Below are positions 1 to 8,197 of a stretch of DNA of 15,822 bases, piece after piece. How positions within the stretch are numbered: position 1 is the first letter of the stretch; each line of letters begins with the position of its first letter. Both the position numbers and the translations under genes were made by a program. Under the pieces are notes generated by a model. The model was not told the DNA's origin, searched no databases, and saw only the letters and a program-made list of their open reading frames with translations. Source of the stretch: Alphaproteobacteria bacterium (GTDB lineage: Bacteria; Pseudomonadota; Alphaproteobacteria; UBA9219); contig JAGWKW010000007.1 in NCBI GenBank assembly GCA_028865155.1, positions 1-15,822 on the forward strand, in the 5' to 3' direction.

Positions 1-138
1 AACCAGCTTGGCACGGGGACGGAGGTGCAGCTCGGCACGCTAACGGTCGAAGGAAACAAGGTTCTGTTCAATGGGAAGTCGATTTCCGACGACCAAAGAA
101 GCAAGCTGGCGGTTCTGTGCGCCAAGGCGGTCGAATGA
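1..138 (+). CDS. C-terminal fragment of an unidentified protein (5' truncated)
   Basis: An open frame enters from the left edge in frame 1 and stops at TGA 136-138, giving the last 45 residues of a protein. The visible tail is hydrophilic and contains VQLGTLTVEGNKVLFNGKS followed by a short helical-looking end (ISDDQRSKLAVLCAKAVE). There is no membrane segment and no motif I recognise. The stop overlaps the ATG of the next gene (ATGA, 135-138), so the two are probably translationally coupled and in one transcript. That overlap is the main reason to believe the frame is real, because a 45-residue open frame alone is weak evidence. Function unknown. Confidence 0.55.
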   Translation, partial: NQLGTGTEVQLGTLTVEGNKVLFNGKSISDDQRSKLAVLCAKAVE

Positions 139-2033
139 CGCGCCTGCGCGACGAGGTGGGCAAGTTCTTCGCCGGCGTTGCGCGTATCTTCATGCCGCCT
201 TTCGCCGGGCTGCCGCTTATCATGTGGGCGTTCTTCATCATCGCCTATGTTGCCTTGCCGCATTACCCCGCCTGGCATGGCGATCTGCCAGACCCGGACG
301 ATTATACCTATTTGTCGCAGACGCTGGCCTGGCTGCATGGGCAAAACTGGTTCGACAATGTTCAGCATCGCATGAACCCGCCTTTCGGCGTGCCGATCCA
401 TTATTCGCGTATCGCCGAAATGCCGATTGCGGCCTGCATCATGCTGTTCCGCGTTTTCCATTATTCGTGGCGCGGCGCGGCTTTGTTTGCGTCGTTCTTG
501 CTGCCCGTCATTTATCTGGGCTTTCTGTTCGCCGCGTTGCGCTGGACGGCGGCGAAGCTGGCCTCGCCGGACTGGGCGCGGTTGTCGGCCTTTATCGTCA
601 TGTTCGCCGCCGCCTATCTGTTCAAGTTTGCGCCGGGGCAGGTCGATCATCACGGGCTTGAAGGCATCCTGACGATTGTCGCGGTCGGCGCCGTCGTGCG
701 GATGTTCGAACGGCCCGAACGAATTCGGTGGGGGGCGCTGGCGGGGTTTGTCCTCGCACTTGCGCTTGCCATTGCGCTGGAAACTTTGCCGTGGCTCGCC
801 ATCATCGCGACCGCCATCGGATTATGGACGGTTGCGGAAAGGCGTAAAACTGCGCGTGGTGCTACCATCTTTTCTGTAAGCCTGTTTGTCACGAGCGTCG
901 CCTGCCTCGCGCTCGACCGGCCTGTGGCGGATATTTTGACGCAGGATATTCTCGTTTATTCGGTGACCTATGTGTATCTGACTGGCGGCATTGCGCTGGC
1001 TTTGCTTTGTGCGGCCGCCGTTTCGGGGATGAAGAATGCGCGGTTGCGCTGGCTGATTGCGGGCGTGGTTGCGGTTGGGTTGGGGGTCGCGTTTTTCATG
1101 CGTTTTCCGGCGCTTCTGGTCGGGCCGTATGGCGCGATGGACAAGACATTGGCCAAATTGTTCTTTGCCAATCTTCAGGAAGCTATACCGTTGCTCGACC
1201 GCTTCACGCCGTTCCAGCAGGTTTTGCGGCTCGGCACATCCTTGATCGGTCTGGCCGCATGTGTCGTTTTCCTGCGCCGTACGACGGGCGATAAAAAGTG
1301 GGCATGGGGGCTGGTGGCTGCATTGCTGGCGGCTGCGATGGGACTGGCCGTCTTTTATCAGGTGCGCGTGCTGCTTTATGCGACATTGTTCGCGGTGTTA
1401 CCGTTGACCTTTTTCGCCGAGCGCGGCTGGGCATGGATCGGCGCGCATTACGAGGGGCGCAAGCGTTTCTGGGCCGAGATTTGCCTTGTTCTGCTGCTGG
1501 GGCCGTTGACGGGGGTTTTGTTCCCGGCCTTGCAAGACGGACGTTCGTTCAATACCGGGGTGTTTTTATTCCCGGCGGAAACGTTCGATGACAGCTGTTA
1601 TTTTCCGGGGCTCGACAGATTTCTCGATCAGCCGGAATATGCCGCGCGTGCGCCATTGCGCATCATGAACATGATGGATAGCGGGCCGGAGATTTTGTTC
1701 CGCACGCCGCATGCGGTCATGGCTGCACCTTATCATACCAATGTGCGCGGTAATCTCGACTCGCTGGCTTTTTTCTCGGCGACCGATATGGCCAAGGCGC
1801 ATCAAATCGCCAAGACGGACGATATCGACTTCGTCGTCATGTGCCGCGATATCCCCGACATGTATCTGGCGGGCAAGGGGCCGCATTATGTCGTCTATCC
1901 GAACGGCGAGGTGGCGATGAAGCCCAATGCCAGCCTTGCTGGGCAGATGGCCTTCCATCATGCGCCGGCATGGCTCGAGGAAATTTCCGTTCCGCCGATG
2001 CTTGGTTATCAGCTTTTCTCGGTTGTGAAATGA
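135..2033 (+). CDS. Polytopic GT-C-type membrane protein, STT3/PglB-like glycosyltransferase candidate
   Basis: This 632-residue protein has an N-terminal membrane segment, roughly a dozen hydrophobic segments to about residue 465, and a soluble C-terminal region of about 168 residues. That is the architecture of GT-C fold lipid-linked sugar transferases (STT3/PglB/AglB, PMT, ArnT). Just after the first membrane helix, in what would be the first periplasmic loop, is DPDDY (D53, D55, D56), the place where GT-C enzymes carry metal-binding acidic residues. A second acidic motif, DHHGLE (D171-E176), follows a later membrane segment and resembles the second acidic motif of oligosaccharyltransferase-like enzymes. 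No WWD motif is visible in the C-terminal domain, so calling it a true oligosaccharyltransferase is not justified. The ATG at 135 overlaps the previous stop; a GTG at 117 would add six residues but lies inside the upstream gene. The stop overlaps the start of the DUF167 gene. Membrane topology and motifs are seen; the glycosyltransferase role is inferred. Confidence 0.7.
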   Translation: MTRLRDEVGKFFAGVARIFMPPFAGLPLIMWAFFIIAYVALPHYPAWHGDLPDPDDYTYLSQTLAWLHGQNWFDNVQHRMNPPFGVPIHYSRIAEMPIAACIMLFRVFHYSWRGAALFASFLLPVIYLGFLFAALRWTAAKLASPDWARLSAFIVMFAAAYLFKFAPGQVDHHGLEGILTIVAVGAVVRMFERPERIRWGALAGFVLALALAIALETLPWLAIIATAIGLWTVAERRKTARGATIFSVSLFVTSVACLALDRPVADILTQDILVYSVTYVYLTGGIALALLCAAAVSGMKNARLRWLIAGVVAVGLGVAFFMRFPALLVGPYGAMDKTLAKLFFANLQEAIPLLDRFTPFQQVLRLGTSLIGLAACVVFLRRTTGDKKWAWGLVAALLAAAMGLAVFYQVRVLLYATLFAVLPLTFFAERGWAWIGAHYEGRKRFWAEICLVLLLGPLTGVLFPALQDGRSFNTGVFLFPAETFDDSCYFPGLDRFLDQPEYAARAPLRIMNMMDSGPEILFRTPHAVMAAPYHTNVRGNLDSLAFFSATDMAKAHQIAKTDDIDFVVMCRDIPDMYLAGKGPHYVVYPNGEVAMKPNASLAGQMAFHHAPAWLEEISVPPMLGYQLFSVVK

Positions 2034-2362
2034 GCGACGATGTATCGGACGTTATAACTCCGTTCGCGGACGGAGTGCGTATATCCGTTCGCGCCAAACC
2101 CGGTTCGGCGCGGACGCGGGACATAAAAGTCGTCGATATCGGCGACGGCGAACGTGCAGTTGAAATTTCGGTTGCGGCGGCGGCGCAGGACGGCAAGGCC
2201 AATAAGGCGCTTATCGCAAGACTGGCCGAAGAATGGGGCGTTCCGCGCAAAATGGTGTCGATCAAGGCGGGTGAAACCGGGCGGCTCAAACTCGTCGAAA
2301 TTCATGGCAATCCAGCCGTTTTGGCGCGTTCGATCGCGGAAAAACTCAAAACATCGCTTTAA
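2030..2362 (+). CDS. yggU: DUF167 / YggU family protein
   Basis: A 110-residue protein that matches the small DUF167 (YggU) family in length and pattern. It has a basic strand early on (VRISVRAKPGSAR), a central AQDGKANKALIARLAEEW segment around residues 55-72, and the VSIKAGETGRLKLVEIHG stretch near the end. AKPGS, DGKAN and the GETGR-K turn are the family hallmarks. The biochemical role of the family is not established. The ATG overlaps the preceding stop (ATGA, 2030-2033), which suggests coupling to the membrane-protein gene. Only a 43-base gap separates it from the hydrolase gene downstream. The family assignment is confident; no function is inferred. Confidence 0.88.
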   Translation: MSDDVSDVITPFADGVRISVRAKPGSARTRDIKVVDIGDGERAVEISVAAAAQDGKANKALIARLAEEWGVPRKMVSIKAGETGRLKLVEIHGNPAVLARSIAEKLKTSL

Positions 2363-2405
2363 CCTTTCCCGCGTGCCTGCTATTTTCACGGCGAAAGGGA
2401 AAAAG

Positions 2406-2957
2406 ATGAAAAACGCGGTTCTGTTTCACGGCATGGGGCGGACGCCGGAGGATTTATGGTATCCGTGGCTGCGCGCCGAGCTGGAGGCCGAAGGCTTCGC
2501 CGTATCCGCGCCGCAACTGCCGGATGCCGAAAACCCGGATCTTGAAGACTGGACATCGTTCGCGCTCGAAACCCAAAAATTCGACGCCCGCACAATTATC
2601 GTCGGCCATTCGGCCGGGTGCCCGCTTGTGCTGTCGGTATTGGAAAAGCTTGCGCATCCGGTGCATCGCGCGATCCTCGTCGCCGGCTATATCCGCCTGC
2701 CCGAGATGGAGGATGATAATCCCATGCTGCTTCAATCGCCCAATTGGGAGCGGATGAAGCATAACGGGCGCGAATTTTTCTTCTTCAATTCCGATAACGA
2801 CCCGTGGGGATGCGATTTGCGGCAGGGCGAGGCTTTGCGCGAAAGGCTGGGCGGCACACTGATCATTCAGACTGGGGAAGGGCATTTCGGTTCGGAGGTT
2901 TTCGATCAGCCTTACGAAACATTTCCGTTGCTCAAAGATATATGTATGCTTGTGTAG
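2406..2957 (+). CDS. Small alpha/beta serine hydrolase, RBBP9/YdeN-like
   Basis: A 183-residue single-domain alpha/beta hydrolase. It opens with a beta strand and oxyanion-type loop ([14 protein letters not shown]) and carries the nucleophile elbow GHSAG with Ser69. An acidic candidate lies in SDNDPW (D130 or D132), and the catalytic His160 is in GEGHFG. Size, layout and the late SDNDPW and GHFG motifs match the RBBP9/YdeN 'Ser_hydrolase' family of cytosolic esterase-like enzymes with mostly unknown substrates. There is no signal peptide. The ATG at 2406 is preceded by an AAAGG Shine-Dalgarno sequence at 2394-2398, whereas longer in-frame starts lie inside the DUF167 gene. The stop is 19 bases before argS. 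The fold and triad are well supported; the substrate cannot be read from the sequence. Confidence 0.85.
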   Translation: MKNAVLFHGMGRTPEDLWYPWLRAELEAEGFAVSAPQLPDAENPDLEDWTSFALETQKFDARTIIVGHSAGCPLVLSVLEKLAHPVHRAILVAGYIRLPEMEDDNPMLLQSPNWERMKHNGREFFFFNSDNDPWGCDLRQGEALRERLGGTLIIQTGEGHFGSEVFDQPYETFPLLKDICMLV

Positions 2958-2976
2958 AACGGGACTGAAAAAAACC

Positions 2977-4752
2977 ATGACCATATATAAGAACATCCAT
3001 GGCGCCGTTGCCGCCGCCGTCGCCGAAGCGACCAAAGACGGGGCTTTCGCTTTCGAAGGCGAAAACCCGTCTTTCGTGGTTGAGCCGCCGCGCGATGCCG
3101 CCCATGGCGATCTTGCGACCAATATCGCGATGGTGCTGGCCAAGCCTGCGGGCAAAGCGCCGCGCGCCATCGCCGAAGCGATCAAGCCGCTTCTGGAAAA
3201 ACACGCCGATATCACGGGGGTTGAAATCGCCGGGCCGGGGTTCATCAATCTGCGCCTGCGGCCCGAAATCTGGCTTGAGGAGGCGCGTGCGATCCTTGCC
3301 GCCGGAACGTCGTATGGCGACAGCGATCTTGGCAAGGGCATCAAGGTCAATGTCGAATATGTTTCCGCCAACCCGACGGGACCGATGCATGTCGGCCACG
3401 GGCGCGGCGCCGTCGTCGGCGACGTGCTGGCGTCGCTGCTTGCCAAGGCCGGGTACGATGTGTGCCGCGAATATTACATCAACGATGCGGGCGCGCAGGT
3501 CGATGTGCTGGCGCGTTCGGTCTTTTTACGTTACCGCGAGGCGCTGGGCGAAGAAACCGGCGCGATACCCGAAGGGCTTTATCCGGGCGATTATCTGGTT
3601 CCGGTCGGCAAGGCTTTGGCCGAAAGCGAAGGACGCAAATGGCTCGACCAGCCGGAAAGCGCGTGGCTGCCGCATTTCAGGAAAATCGCGACCGACGAGA
3701 TGATGGCGCTGATCCGTGCCGACCTCGATAGCATGAATGTCAAACATGCGGTGTTCGCATCCGAAAAAGAGCTGGTCGAAAAAGGCGGTGTCGACCGTGC
3801 GGTGGCGTTCCTGCAAAGCAAAGGATTGATTTATGAGGGCGTGCTGGAACCGCCCAAAGGTAAAACGCCCGACGATTGGGAGCCGCGTCCGCAGACCTTG
3901 TTCCGCGCTACGCAGTTTGGCGACGATACCGACCGTCCGCTCAAGAAATCCGACGGAAGCTGGACTTACTTCGCGTCCGACATCGCCTATCACTATGACA
4001 AGTTCAAGCGCGGCTATGGGTTAATGATCGATGTCTGGGGCGCCGATCATGGCGGTTATGTCAAGCGCATGCAATCGGCGGTCACGGCGGTGACCGAAGG
4101 CAAGGGCCGGCTCGTCGTGCGTTTGTGCCAGATGATCAATCTGCTCAAGGACGGGCAGCCTTTCAAGATGAGCAAGCGCGCGGGAACCTTCGTCACGCTG
4201 CGCGACGTGGTCGACGAAGTCGGCGCGGATGTCGTGCGCTTTATCATGCTGACGCGCAAAAGCGACGCGCAGCTCGATTTCGATCTCGCCAAATCGCTCG
4301 AGCAGACGCGCGATAATCCCGTGTTCTATGTACAGTACGCCCATGCGCGCTGCTGTTCGGTGCTGCGCCATGCCGCCGAAAGTTTTTCGCCCGGCGAACT
4401 GACGCCCGAAGCTTTGGCAGAGGTCGATTTGGCGCCGATTGCGACGCCGGACGAATTGCAGATGATCAAATCGCTGGCCAGCTGGTCACGTGCCGTCGAG
4501 GCCGCCGCGCTGGCCGAAGAACCGCATCGCGTCGCTTTCTACCTGATGGATATCGCGGCCCAGTTCCACGGCTTGTGGAACAAGGGCAATGCAGATGCGT
4601 CCTTGCGTTTTATCGTTCCGGACGACAAACGGTTGACGCTTGCGCGCCTTGCGCTCATCATGGCGGCGCGCACCGTCATCCGCAGCGCGCTGGCCGTTCT
4701 TGGCTGCCAGCCGATGGAGGAACTTCGCAGTGAAGCGACCGCCGCAGCGTGA
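2977..4752 (+). CDS. argS: Arginyl-tRNA synthetase
   Basis: This 591-residue class I aminoacyl-tRNA synthetase charges tRNA-Arg with arginine in the cytosol using ATP. The N-terminal additional domain carries the [16 protein letters not shown] segment typical of ArgS. The catalytic fold has [16 protein letters not shown], with the HIGH signature as HVGH at residues 138-141. The KMSKS-type signature is KMSK at 397-400 within [11 protein letters not shown], so it is the canonical lysine-containing version. A helical anticodon-binding domain makes up the rest ([15 protein letters not shown] onward). The length is normal for the family. The ATG at 2977 (MTIYKNIHG) is chosen over a TTG at 2950 that lies within the preceding gene. 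No strong Shine-Dalgarno sequence is seen. The 3' end overlaps the next gene by 23 bases. Confidence 0.97.
   Translation: MTIYKNIHGAVAAAVAEATKDGAFAFEGENPSFVVEPPRDAAHGDLATNIAMVLAKPAGKAPRAIAEAIKPLLEKHADITGVEIAGPGFINLRLRPEIWLEEARAILAAGTSYGDSDLGKGIKVNVEYVSANPTGPMHVGHGRGAVVGDVLASLLAKAGYDVCREYYINDAGAQVDVLARSVFLRYREALGEETGAIPEGLYPGDYLVPVGKALAESEGRKWLDQPESAWLPHFRKIATDEMMALIRADLDSMNVKHAVFASEKELVEKGGVDRAVAFLQSKGLIYEGVLEPPKGKTPDDWEPRPQTLFRATQFGDDTDRPLKKSDGSWTYFASDIAYHYDKFKRGYGLMIDVWGADHGGYVKRMQSAVTAVTEGKGRLVVRLCQMINLLKDGQPFKMSKRAGTFVTLRDVVDEVGADVVRFIMLTRKSDAQLDFDLAKSLEQTRDNPVFYVQYAHARCCSVLRHAAESFSPGELTPEALAEVDLAPIATPDELQMIKSLASWSRAVEAAALAEEPHRVAFYLMDIAAQFHGLWNKGNADASLRFIVPDDKRLTLARLALIMAARTVIRSALAVLGCQPMEELRSEATAAA
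4716..4720 (+). promoter_or_regulatory. Shine-Dalgarno site deciding a GTG start
   Basis: A perfect GGAGG inside the end of argS lies nine bases upstream of GTG 4730. It supports GTG as the start of the SPOR-domain gene rather than the ATG at 4640, which would embed 30 extra arginine- and serine-rich residues translated from argS codons. Confidence 0.6.
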
Positions 4753-5608
4753 GCTTTTTGTCTCCGAACGCCCGGAGCGTTCGGACTATTCGCATGCCGA
4801 CTGGGCGCGCGAGCGTTCCTATGCCCGCCGTCGCGTCATTACCGTTACCGTCCTCGTTCTCGCGATTGTCGGCGGCGCTTATGGGCTTTGGGGGCGCCAT
4901 GCGTCCGCACCCGGCGAAATCCCGACCGTGGCGACCTCTATCCCTTACAAACACAAACCTGCCAATCCGGGGGGCATCGACATCCCGCATCAGGATGTCC
5001 AGGTCTATAACGAAATCGATAACACCCCGCCTCTCCATCAGGTCGAGCATCTGCTGCCGCCGCCCGAACAGCCGATAGCGCCGCCTGTGGCGACGACAGT
5101 GACGCCGACACCTGCGCCCGCTGCGGCACCCAAACCCGCGTTGGCGACAGCTGCAAAAAAAACCGCAGCGAAAACAGCCGTTGCCGTTCCTGCGCCGGTG
5201 CCGGTTCCGAAACCTGTAGCGTTGAAGCCTGTAGCATCGAAGTCCCTCACGCCGAAAACAGCCGCTGCCGCAAAGCCTGCCGTTTCCAAACCCCGCTCGC
5301 CCACGACGATCGCGCAAGTCATCAAGGAAACGGAACATATGCCCGTGCCGAATGTTTCTGCGGCGGGAACGGTTGTTGTGCAACTGGCTTCTGTCTCGGA
5401 TGAAACCAAGGCCGAGGCGATGATGGAAAAGCTGCAACGCAAATATGCAGGAGAACTTGGCAGCGCGACTTTACGCCTGGCTCGTGCCGATCTCGGCGCG
5501 CGCGGGGTTTTCTATCGCATCCGCAGCCAGCCCCTGTCGGAAAGCGCGGCGAATCATATATGCTCTGCGCTCAAGAAAAAACATGCAGGGTGCATTCTTG
5601 TCCGATAG
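4730..5608 (+). CDS. Membrane-anchored SPOR-domain protein
   Basis: A 292-residue envelope protein. A short basic cytoplasmic tail leads to one transmembrane helix at about residues 36-54 ([19 protein letters not shown]). A long Pro/Ala/Lys-rich linker of about 160 residues follows, with repeated A-P-V-P and K-P-V-A elements, and then a C-terminal SPOR domain from about residue 215 ([20 protein letters not shown] ... [20 protein letters not shown]). SPOR domains bind glycan strands lacking stem peptides at division sites, so the protein probably sits in the inner membrane and reaches into the periplasm to contact septal peptidoglycan. The GTG start is backed by GGAGG at 4716-4720 and overlaps argS. 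The end overlaps nagZ by 26 bases, so argS-SPOR-nagZ looks like one transcript. The linker contains an A8 run at 5155-5162. The domain call is firm; the septal role is inferred from the family. Confidence 0.88.
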   Translation: MKRPPQRELFVSERPERSDYSHADWARERSYARRRVITVTVLVLAIVGGAYGLWGRHASAPGEIPTVATSIPYKHKPANPGGIDIPHQDVQVYNEIDNTPPLHQVEHLLPPPEQPIAPPVATTVTPTPAPAAAPKPALATAAKKTAAKTAVAVPAPVPVPKPVALKPVASKSLTPKTAAAAKPAVSKPRSPTTIAQVIKETEHMPVPNVSAAGTVVVQLASVSDETKAEAMMEKLQRKYAGELGSATLRLARADLGARGVFYRIRSQPLSESAANHICSALKKKHAGCILVR

Positions 5609-6641
5609 CAAAAAACCAAAGCCCATCATTTTTGGCTGCGCGGGAACGCGCCTGACGGCGGAAGAGCGCGCGCTGTTCCGACGCGCCGATCCGTTCGGCT
5701 TCATTTTGTTCAAGCGCAACTGCGAAAACCCGGAACAGGTCCGTTACCTTATTCTAGAATTCAAGCAGGCTGCCGGACGGGACGATGTCGTCATCGCGAT
5801 CGATCAGGAAGGCGGGCGCGTTGCGCGGCTTGCGCCGCCGCATTGGCCGAAATATCCGGCGGCGCGCGCTTTCGGCCTTATGTACGAACAGGATCCCGAC
5901 TGGGGCATCGAAGCGATCCGGGCCTATTCGCGCGTTGTCGCATGCGAACTGGCCAAGCTTGGCATCACGATCAATTGCGCGCCGGTCGTCGATCTGTTCA
6001 ATCCCGAAGGCACGCCTGTGATCGGCGACCGCGCTTTCAGCGACAGACCGGGCATCGTCGCGGGACTTGCGCGTGCGCAGATCGAAACTTTTCTGGCGAA
6101 CGGTATCTTGCCGGTCATCAAGCATTTGCCGGGGCATGGACGGCTCAAGGCCGATCCGCACGAGCTTCTGCCGAAAATCGAAGCGAGCCGCGCCGAGCTT
6201 GAAATGCTCGACTTCATGCCGTTCGAATTGCTGAAAGACGCGCCGTTGGGTATGAATTCGCACGCGGTTTTCACCGCGCTCGATCCGGACAATCCGGCAT
6301 CCCTGTCGGAGATTGTCAACCGCGACATTATTCGCGGCGCGCTCGGCTTCGACGGGCTTTTGTTGTCCGACGATCTGACCATGAAGGCGCTAGCGGGTAA
6401 TCCCGGCGATCTGGCACGCCGTGCAATCAATGCCGGAACGGACGTTGTGCTTCATTGCAACGGCAACGCGTCGGAAATGGCAGCCATCGACATGGCGCTG
6501 GAGCCGATGAGCGACGCAGGCTGGGCGCGCTGGATGCATGCGAAGGCTATGATCGTGCAGCCGAATGCCGCCTATAACCCATCTGAAGATGCAGCGCGCC
6601 TTGACGTGCTGCTGGGCGGACTGGCGGCTGCGCAGGCCTGA
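5583..6641 (+). CDS. nagZ: Beta-N-acetylhexosaminidase NagZ (GH3)
   Basis: A 352-residue glycoside hydrolase family 3 enzyme that removes N-acetylglucosamine from anhydro-muropeptides in the cytosol during peptidoglycan recycling. It has an AIDQEGGRVARL motif near residue 70, the NagZ signature KHLPGHG at 180-186, and a catalytic loop with D191-P192-H193. The nucleophile region SDDLTMKAL has D263 as the probable catalytic Asp. NagZ enzymes typically show D-S-H in the loop; here it is D-P-H, with the dyad residues kept. There is no signal peptide. ATG 5583 overlaps the SPOR gene by 26 bases. A TTG at 5598 with AGGG seven bases upstream is a rival start and would remove five residues. A longer in-frame ATG at 5445 lies deep inside the SPOR domain and is unlikely. 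The family assignment is certain; the exact start is not. Confidence 0.94.
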   Translation: MQGAFLSDSKKPKPIIFGCAGTRLTAEERALFRRADPFGFILFKRNCENPEQVRYLILEFKQAAGRDDVVIAIDQEGGRVARLAPPHWPKYPAARAFGLMYEQDPDWGIEAIRAYSRVVACELAKLGITINCAPVVDLFNPEGTPVIGDRAFSDRPGIVAGLARAQIETFLANGILPVIKHLPGHGRLKADPHELLPKIEASRAELEMLDFMPFELLKDAPLGMNSHAVFTALDPDNPASLSEIVNRDIIRGALGFDGLLLSDDLTMKALAGNPGDLARRAINAGTDVVLHCNGNASEMAAIDMALEPMSDAGWARWMHAKAMIVQPNAAYNPSEDAARLDVLLGGLAAAQA

Positions 6642-6710
6642 AAAAAGCCCGTATTTACCATATAAAACATGTGTTTTTGCGGCGTTTTGCCGTTATCATC
6701 CCCATCTGAC

Positions 6711-7541
6711 ATGATGATTCGGATGACTATGGAACAGGCTGAAAACATTGACGCGGCTGCGCTGCGCGGCGAAAGCGATCTCGTCGTCGCCCTCGAGGGT
6801 TTCGACGGGCCGATCGACCTTTTGCTGACGCTGGCGCGCGAACAGAAAGTCGATCTCGGCAAAATTGCGATCTTGCCTCTGGCCGAGCAATATCTGGCCT
6901 ATATCGCCGAAGCGCGCCGTTTGCGGCTCGAAGTCGCCGCCGATTATCTCGTCATGGCGGCATGGCTGGCCTTTTTGAAATCGCGCCTGCTGCTGCCGGA
7001 ACCGGAACAGGATACGTCGGAACCCGATGCGGCTGCGATGGCCGAAGCGCTCAAGTTCCAGCTTTTGCGGCTCGAAGCGATGCAGAAGGCTGCCCGCGAC
7101 ATTCAGGATCGGCCGCAGCTCGGCAGCGATATTTTCGCGCGCGGCATCCCCGAACCGGTAGAGGTCGAGGAAAAGCCCGTCTATTACCTGACCATTCAGG
7201 ATCTGCTGACTGCGGTCGCGGCGCCTTCGCGGCGCCGCAAGCCCGTTGCCTATAACATCGCGCCGACACGTCTGTTCAGCCTCGAGGAAAGCGTGGCGCG
7301 GCTGCGTGTTGTGCTTGGCACGATGCCGAGCTGGAGCGCGCTGCAAGCCTATCTGCCTGACGTCGCGGACGCCGAACAGGCGCTCGAAGTGCGCTCGGCG
7401 CTGGCTTCGACCTTTGCCGCGACTCTCGAGCTCGTCAAAAACGGCGAGCTTGAAGTGCGGCAGGATGGAACTTTTGCGCCGATTTATCTGCGCCGCCGCG
7501 GCCGCGAGGCACAACCCGAACAAACGATGAGCGAGCAATGA
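6711..7541 (+). CDS. scpA: Segregation and condensation protein A (kleisin)
   Basis: ScpA is the kleisin that bridges the SMC heads and, with ScpB, forms the bacterial condensin that compacts and segregates the nucleoid. The N-terminal SMC-neck-binding part is evident in GFDGPIDLLLTLAREQKVDL and the following ILPLAEQYLAYI helix. AAWLAFLKSRLLLPEPE is another family hallmark. After a charged middle part, the C-terminal winged-helix region (about the last 80 residues) ends with basic and Gln-rich residues. The length from ATG 6711 is 276 residues, normal for alphaproteobacterial ScpA. Several ATGs cluster here (6711, 6714, 6723, 6729) and none has a clear Shine-Dalgarno sequence, so the first residues are uncertain. 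ATG 6669 would add an unlikely Cys-rich leader. The stop overlaps the scpB start, which fits a stoichiometric pair. Confidence 0.93.
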   Translation: MMIRMTMEQAENIDAAALRGESDLVVALEGFDGPIDLLLTLAREQKVDLGKIAILPLAEQYLAYIAEARRLRLEVAADYLVMAAWLAFLKSRLLLPEPEQDTSEPDAAAMAEALKFQLLRLEAMQKAARDIQDRPQLGSDIFARGIPEPVEVEEKPVYYLTIQDLLTAVAAPSRRRKPVAYNIAPTRLFSLEESVARLRVVLGTMPSWSALQAYLPDVADAEQALEVRSALASTFAATLELVKNGELEVRQDGTFAPIYLRRRGREAQPEQTMSEQ

Positions 7542-8197
7542 CCGACAATATCGAATTGACCCACGAACTGCGCCTTCTTGAAGCGGCGATTTTCGCGAGC
7601 GGCGAGCCCGTGACGACCGAAATTCTGGCGCGGCAGCTGAGCGAGGGGGCTGATATTGCGCCATTGCTGGAACAACTCAAGGCATTGTACGCGTCCCGCG
7701 GCGTCAATCTGATCGAAACCGATGGGCATTGGAGCTTCCGCACCGCGCCCGACATTGCGCCGCATATGAAAATCACGCGCATGCCGCGCCGCAAATTGCC
7801 GCGTGCTGCGGCCGAAGTGGTGGCGATCATCGCCTATCATCAGCCTGTCACGCGTGCCGATATCGAAAGCATTCGCGGTGTCGAAACCAGCAAAGGCACG
7901 CTCGACATCCTGCTCGAGCTCGGCTGGATCCGCCCCGGAAAGCGCCGCGACACGCCGGGCCGCCCGCTGACCTGGCATACGACGACGGATTTCCTGAGTC
8001 ACTTCAATATCGAGTCGCTGAAAGATCTGCCCGGCCTCGACGAGCTCAAGGCCGCAGGGCTGCTCGATGCGCGTCCCGTGCTGGCCGATCTGCCGCGCGA
8101 AGACTCCGATGGCGCGGACGCCGACATTCCCGACGAAGACAGCGAATTCGAAGCCTGGATTGCCGAGGATATCGAAGGCGAACAGGCTGTTGGATGA
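7538..8197 (+). CDS. scpB: Segregation and condensation protein B
   Basis: A 219-residue ScpB, the winged-helix partner that dimerises and binds the middle of ScpA within SMC-ScpAB. It starts with ELRLLEAAIFASGEPV, the usual first helix. The second winged-helix domain has RAAAEVVAIIAYHQPVTRAD, IESIRGVETSKGTLDILLEL and GRPLTWHTT, a near-textbook series for the family. A short acidic tail (DSDGADADIPDEDSEFEAW) follows, variable in ScpB proteins. The ATG at 7538 sits inside the scpA stop (ATGA), and the scpB stop in turn overlaps the serB ATG at 8194, so scpA-scpB-serB is very likely co-transcribed and translationally coupled. Confidence 0.95.
   Translation: MTDNIELTHELRLLEAAIFASGEPVTTEILARQLSEGADIAPLLEQLKALYASRGVNLIETDGHWSFRTAPDIAPHMKITRMPRRKLPRAAAEVVAIIAYHQPVTRADIESIRGVETSKGTLDILLELGWIRPGKRRDTPGRPLTWHTTTDFLSHFNIESLKDLPGLDELKAAGLLDARPVLADLPREDSDGADADIPDEDSEFEAWIAEDIEGEQAVG

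Noticed and set aside
7729..8193. Long N-terminal extension of serB reading through scpB
   Set aside because: The extension is a shadow of scpB codons; ATG 8194 overlapping the scpB stop gives a normal SerB length.
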